A stretch of DNA of 8,112 nt. Source: Anaerolineae bacterium (lineage in GTDB: Bacteria; Chloroflexota; Anaerolineae; B4-G1; SLSP01). Shown here one piece after another: positions 6,402 through 8,112 of this stretch. The stretch covers positions 1 through 8,112 of the forward strand of contig JAFGNI010000532.1 in assembly GCA_016927095.1 (NCBI GenBank), written 5' to 3'. The position numbers and the translations under genes are program-made. The notes beneath the pieces were generated by a model, which saw only the letters and a list, made by a program, of their open reading frames with translations, was not told the origin of the DNA and did no database searches. Position 1 is the stretch's first letter, and every line of letters starts with the position of its first letter.

Positions 6402-7787
6402 ATGAGTAAGACAGAGCCGGTATACAACACCGGTACGCCCGTAGACGACACCGGTACGCCGGTAGACGACATCGGTACGCCGGTAAACAACACCGGTACG
6501 CCGGTCAAGGACACGGGTGCAGTGCAGGTCAACCTCACGCGCATGGGTCAGGCAGCCAAGGCGGCTAGCCGGCGCCTGGCGGCCTTGACGACCGGCGAAA
6601 AGAACGCTGCGTTGCGGCTGATTGCCGACGAGATCGAGGCACAGTCGCTGGAGATCTTGGCCGAGAACGCACGCGACATCGAGGCGGGCCGCGCCAAGGG
6701 GCTCTCCGACGCGCTTCTGGATCGCTTGTTGCTCACCCGTGAGCGGGTAGCCAAGCTGGCGACCGCGACACGTGACGTGCTGGCATTGCCGGACCCGGTC
6801 GGCGCCGTCATCGAGGGACGGGTCATGCCGAATGGGTTGCGGCTGCAGCGTAGGCGCACGCCCATCGGTGTGCTGGGCGTGATCTATGAAGCACGTCCGA
6901 ACGTCACCGTGGATATCGCCACTCTGGCGCTGAAGACGGGCAACAGCGTGATCCTCCGCGGTGGCAGTGAGACGTTGCGCAGCAATCGTGCATTGGTGGA
7001 TGTGATCCGTGCTGCTCTAGAGAAGAGCACCGTGCCTGTGGATGCCGTCCAGACCATCGCCAATCCCGATCGCGCCCTGGTCGCAGAGCTGTTACGTCTC
7101 GATGCCTATGTCGATATGATCATCCCTCGGGGAGGCGCTGGACTGCACAAGCTCTGTCGCGAGACCAGCACGATCCCTGTGATCACCGGCGGTCTGGGTA
7201 TCTGTCACCTCTATGTCGAACCTTCCGCCAATCTTGAGGGTGCATTGGACGTCATCGAGAATGCGAAGGTCCAGCGGCCTAGCGTCTGCAACGCGCTGGA
7301 TACGCTATTGGTCCATCGCGACATCGCGGCGACCTTCCTCCCGCAGGTCGCGGCCCGTCTGGGCCGGTCGGGCGTCGAGCTTCGCGCGGAGGGTGAGGCC
7401 TGGGCCATCCTTTCGGGTAACGAGCACGCGGTTGTCGTCGAGGCCGGGCAGGAGGATTTCGATCAAGAGTGGCTGGCTCTGATTCTCGGCGTGAAGATTG
7501 TGGACAACCTTGACGAGGCTATCACGCACATTCAGACGCACAGCACGGCCCACTCCGACGGTATCTTGACGAACGACTGGCATCACGCTATGCGCTTCGT
7601 CAACGAGGTTGATGCATCGGCGGTCTTCGTCAACGCCAGCACCCGTTTCAATGACGGTGGCGAGTTTGGACTCGGCGCCGAGGTCGCGGTCAGCACCCAG
7701 AAGCTCCACGCTCGCGGCCCGATGGGTCTGGAAGAACTCACCACCTACAAATGGGTCGTCTACGGCGACATGCATGTGCGGAAGTGA
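6402..7787 (+). CDS. proA: Gamma-glutamyl phosphate reductase with repeat-containing N-terminal extension
   Basis: NADPH-dependent reduction of gamma-glutamyl phosphate to glutamate 5-semialdehyde, the second step of proline synthesis; an ALDH-superfamily enzyme acting with ProB. From ATG 6402 it has 461 residues, against about 415-420 for the family. The normal N-terminus ([15 protein letters not shown]) begins at residue 48. Later landmarks are [19 protein letters not shown] (153-171), LRGGSE (185-190), IPRGGAGL (241-248), the catalytic cysteine C296 in [14 protein letters not shown] (292-305), [20 protein letters not shown] (413-432, the GAEV segment) and [15 protein letters not shown] (437-451). 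Residues 6-40 are five copies of PVxxTGT-type heptapeptides encoded by a 21-bp tandem repeat. Two starts are credible: ATG 6402 with a good Shine-Dalgarno, or GTG 6522 directly after the repeat, preceded by AAGGA (6507-6511), which would give a normal 421-residue enzyme. Function is certain; the true start is not. Confidence 0.95.
   Translation: MSKTEPVYNTGTPVDDTGTPVDDIGTPVNNTGTPVKDTGAVQVNLTRMGQAAKAASRRLAALTTGEKNAALRLIADEIEAQSLEILAENARDIEAGRAKGLSDALLDRLLLTRERVAKLATATRDVLALPDPVGAVIEGRVMPNGLRLQRRRTPIGVLGVIYEARPNVTVDIATLALKTGNSVILRGGSETLRSNRALVDVIRAALEKSTVPVDAVQTIANPDRALVAELLRLDAYVDMIIPRGGAGLHKLCRETSTIPVITGGLGICHLYVEPSANLEGALDVIENAKVQRPSVCNALDTLLVHRDIAATFLPQVAARLGRSGVELRAEGEAWAILSGNEHAVVVEAGQEDFDQEWLALILGVKIVDNLDEAITHIQTHSTAHSDGILTNDWHHAMRFVNEVDASAVFVNASTRFNDGGEFGLGAEVAVSTQKLHARGPMGLEELTTYKWVVYGDMHVRK
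6417..6521 (+). repeat. Five-copy 21-bp tandem repeat at the 5' end of proA
   Basis: Five contiguous 21-bp units start at 6417, 6438, 6459, 6480 and 6501. Read in the proA frame they give [28 protein letters not shown] and PVKDTGA. Each unit begins CCGGTA (or a close variant), and most contain ACCGGT. Among the first four copies, variation falls at unit positions 3, 7, 10 and 14; three of these four change the amino acid. The nucleotide pattern is therefore conserved at least as well as the peptide. Unit 5 is the most divergent and contains AAGGA, a possible ribosome site for GTG 6522. The period is a multiple of three, so copy-number change would not shift the frame. Confidence 0.9.
6507..6524 (+). 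promoter_or_regulatory. proA: Possible alternative proA ribosome site and GTG start
   Basis: AAGGA (6507-6511) lies 10 nt before an in-frame GTG (6522-6524), which would start the protein [13 protein letters not shown], closely matching the normal ProA N-terminus (E. coli begins MLEQMGIAAK). If used, the 21-bp repeats would be 5' leader. It competes with ATG 6402. Confidence 0.4.
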
Positions 7788-7794
7788 CAACATT

Positions 7795-7842
7795 CCAACG
7801 TTCCAACGTTCTAACGTTGGAACGTTAACATGTTGAAACGTC
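7795..7842 (+). repeat. Octamer array built on the palindrome AACGTT, with a 14-bp perfect inverted repeat
   Basis: Six consecutive 8-bp units fit NNAACGTT: CCAACGTT, CCAACGTT, CTAACGTT, GGAACGTT, then two degenerate copies (AACATGTT and GAAACGTC). AACGTT itself occurs at 7797, 7805, 7813 and 7821, exactly 8 bp apart. Because the unit core is palindromic and the flanking pairs change from CC to GG, 7797-7810 is perfectly complementary to 7813-7826, with only CT between. It starts 7 bp after the proA stop. No T-tract follows, so it is not a standard intrinsic terminator. A smaller GTTGA/TCAAC inverted repeat (7832-7845) follows it. Confidence 0.85.
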
Positions 7843-7879
7843 AACGGGAAACGGGCAACTGCCTGTCAAGAGGTGAGCT

Positions 7880-8112
7880 ATGAACATCGGCAAAGGCTAT
7901 GAGGATCGATATCTAAGTGAGGACGAGATTCGGGGCATTCTGTCTGATGCGCTGAGTCAAACAGCGTTGGATGGCGCGCGCGTGGTCGTGATCATCCCCG
8001 ACAGCACACGCACGGCGCCAATTCCCCTGATGTTCCGTCTCTTCACCGAGTTGCTGGGCAGCAGGGCGGCGCAGCTGAATTTCTTAATCGCGCTGGGCAC
8101 ACATGCCTTGAT
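7880..8112 (+). CDS. LarA-like (DUF2088) nickel-pincer racemase/epimerase family protein, 5' part
   Basis: The frame is open from ATG 7880 to the window end, giving 77 complete codons and two bases of the next, so the gene is truncated by the window. Upstream is a purine-rich AAGAGGTGAG (7868-7877), close to but compatible with this start. The protein starts MNIGKGYEDRYLSEDEI and then shows the N-terminal signature of the lactate racemase LarA superfamily: VVVIIPDSTRTAPIP (35-49, with D41 and R44 matching the DxTR substrate-binding motif) and LNFLIALGTHA (66-76, with H75 at the place of the conserved catalytic His). The family uses a nickel-pincer nucleotide cofactor to racemise or epimerise 2-hydroxyacids, and some members act on sugar acids. 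The substrate here is unknown; the nearby uronate operon makes an aldonate or uronate-derived acid a reasonable guess. No lar cofactor genes are visible. Confidence 0.75.
   Translation, partial: MNIGKGYEDRYLSEDEIRGILSDALSQTALDGARVVVIIPDSTRTAPIPLMFRLFTELLGSRAAQLNFLIALGTHAL

Noticed and set aside
7797..7826. Rho-independent terminator after proA
   Set aside because: The stem is perfect, but the loop is only 2 nt, the stem is not GC-rich and no T-tract follows. It is better explained as expansion of a palindromic octamer.
7795..7842. CRISPR-like repeat array
   Set aside because: Units are 8 bp and contiguous with no unique spacers; there are no cas genes nearby.

Overview
The window is a stretch of bacterial chromosome, roughly 60% G+C by eye, with every recognisable gene on the + strand. 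The gene families (SDR-type fructuronate reductase, tagaturonate epimerase UxaE, AEC permease, LarA-like protein) and the simple repeats in the spacers suggest a Chloroflexota bacterium, perhaps Anaerolineae or Caldilineae. This placement is inferred from general resemblance and was not tested. There is no integrase, transposase, CRISPR array, tRNA or rRNA.

Positions 1-5018 hold a compact hexuronate catabolic operon: the 3' part of uxaC (uronate isomerase), an AEC-family permease, uxaE (tagaturonate 3-epimerase), an SDR-type uxuB (D-mannonate oxidoreductase) and a HAD-family phosphatase of unknown substrate. Junctions are tight: the permease start lies 3 bp after the uxaC stop, uxaE and uxuB overlap in a TAATG, and the two remaining spacers (37 and 47 bp) each hold a small hairpin just before a Shine-Dalgarno. 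The genes fit the Thermotoga-type route. UxaC turns glucuronate into fructuronate and galacturonate into tagaturonate; UxaE converts tagaturonate to fructuronate; UxuB reduces fructuronate to mannonate. Tagaturonate reductase and altronate dehydratase are then not needed. Mannonate dehydratase, KDG kinase and aldolase, and a regulator are not in the window.

Positions 5019-7787 hold proB (glutamate 5-kinase with a PUA domain) and proA (gamma-glutamyl phosphate reductase), the first two steps of proline synthesis. From 7880 to the window end is the start of a LarA/DUF2088-type gene, a family of nickel-pincer hydroxyacid racemases and epimerases.

The least explained part is the non-coding or near-coding DNA around proBA. 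From the HAD stop codon onward each gene boundary carries a different short repeat: a G-rich GGGATA(A) array with a distant C-rich inverted copy (5012-5151), four GTCAGYY-like heptamers (6348-6375), five 21-bp units at the proA 5' end (6417-6521) and an octamer array built on the palindrome AACGTT (7795-7842). The upstream uronate operon has none of these. The proA repeat matters for annotation: it either encodes a 7-residue repeat in an unusual N-terminal extension or lies in the 5' leader of a gene that really starts at GTG 6522. I saw no clearly new multi-gene system. The best candidates for something undescribed are the HAD enzyme, the AEC permease as a uronate carrier, and the repeats.
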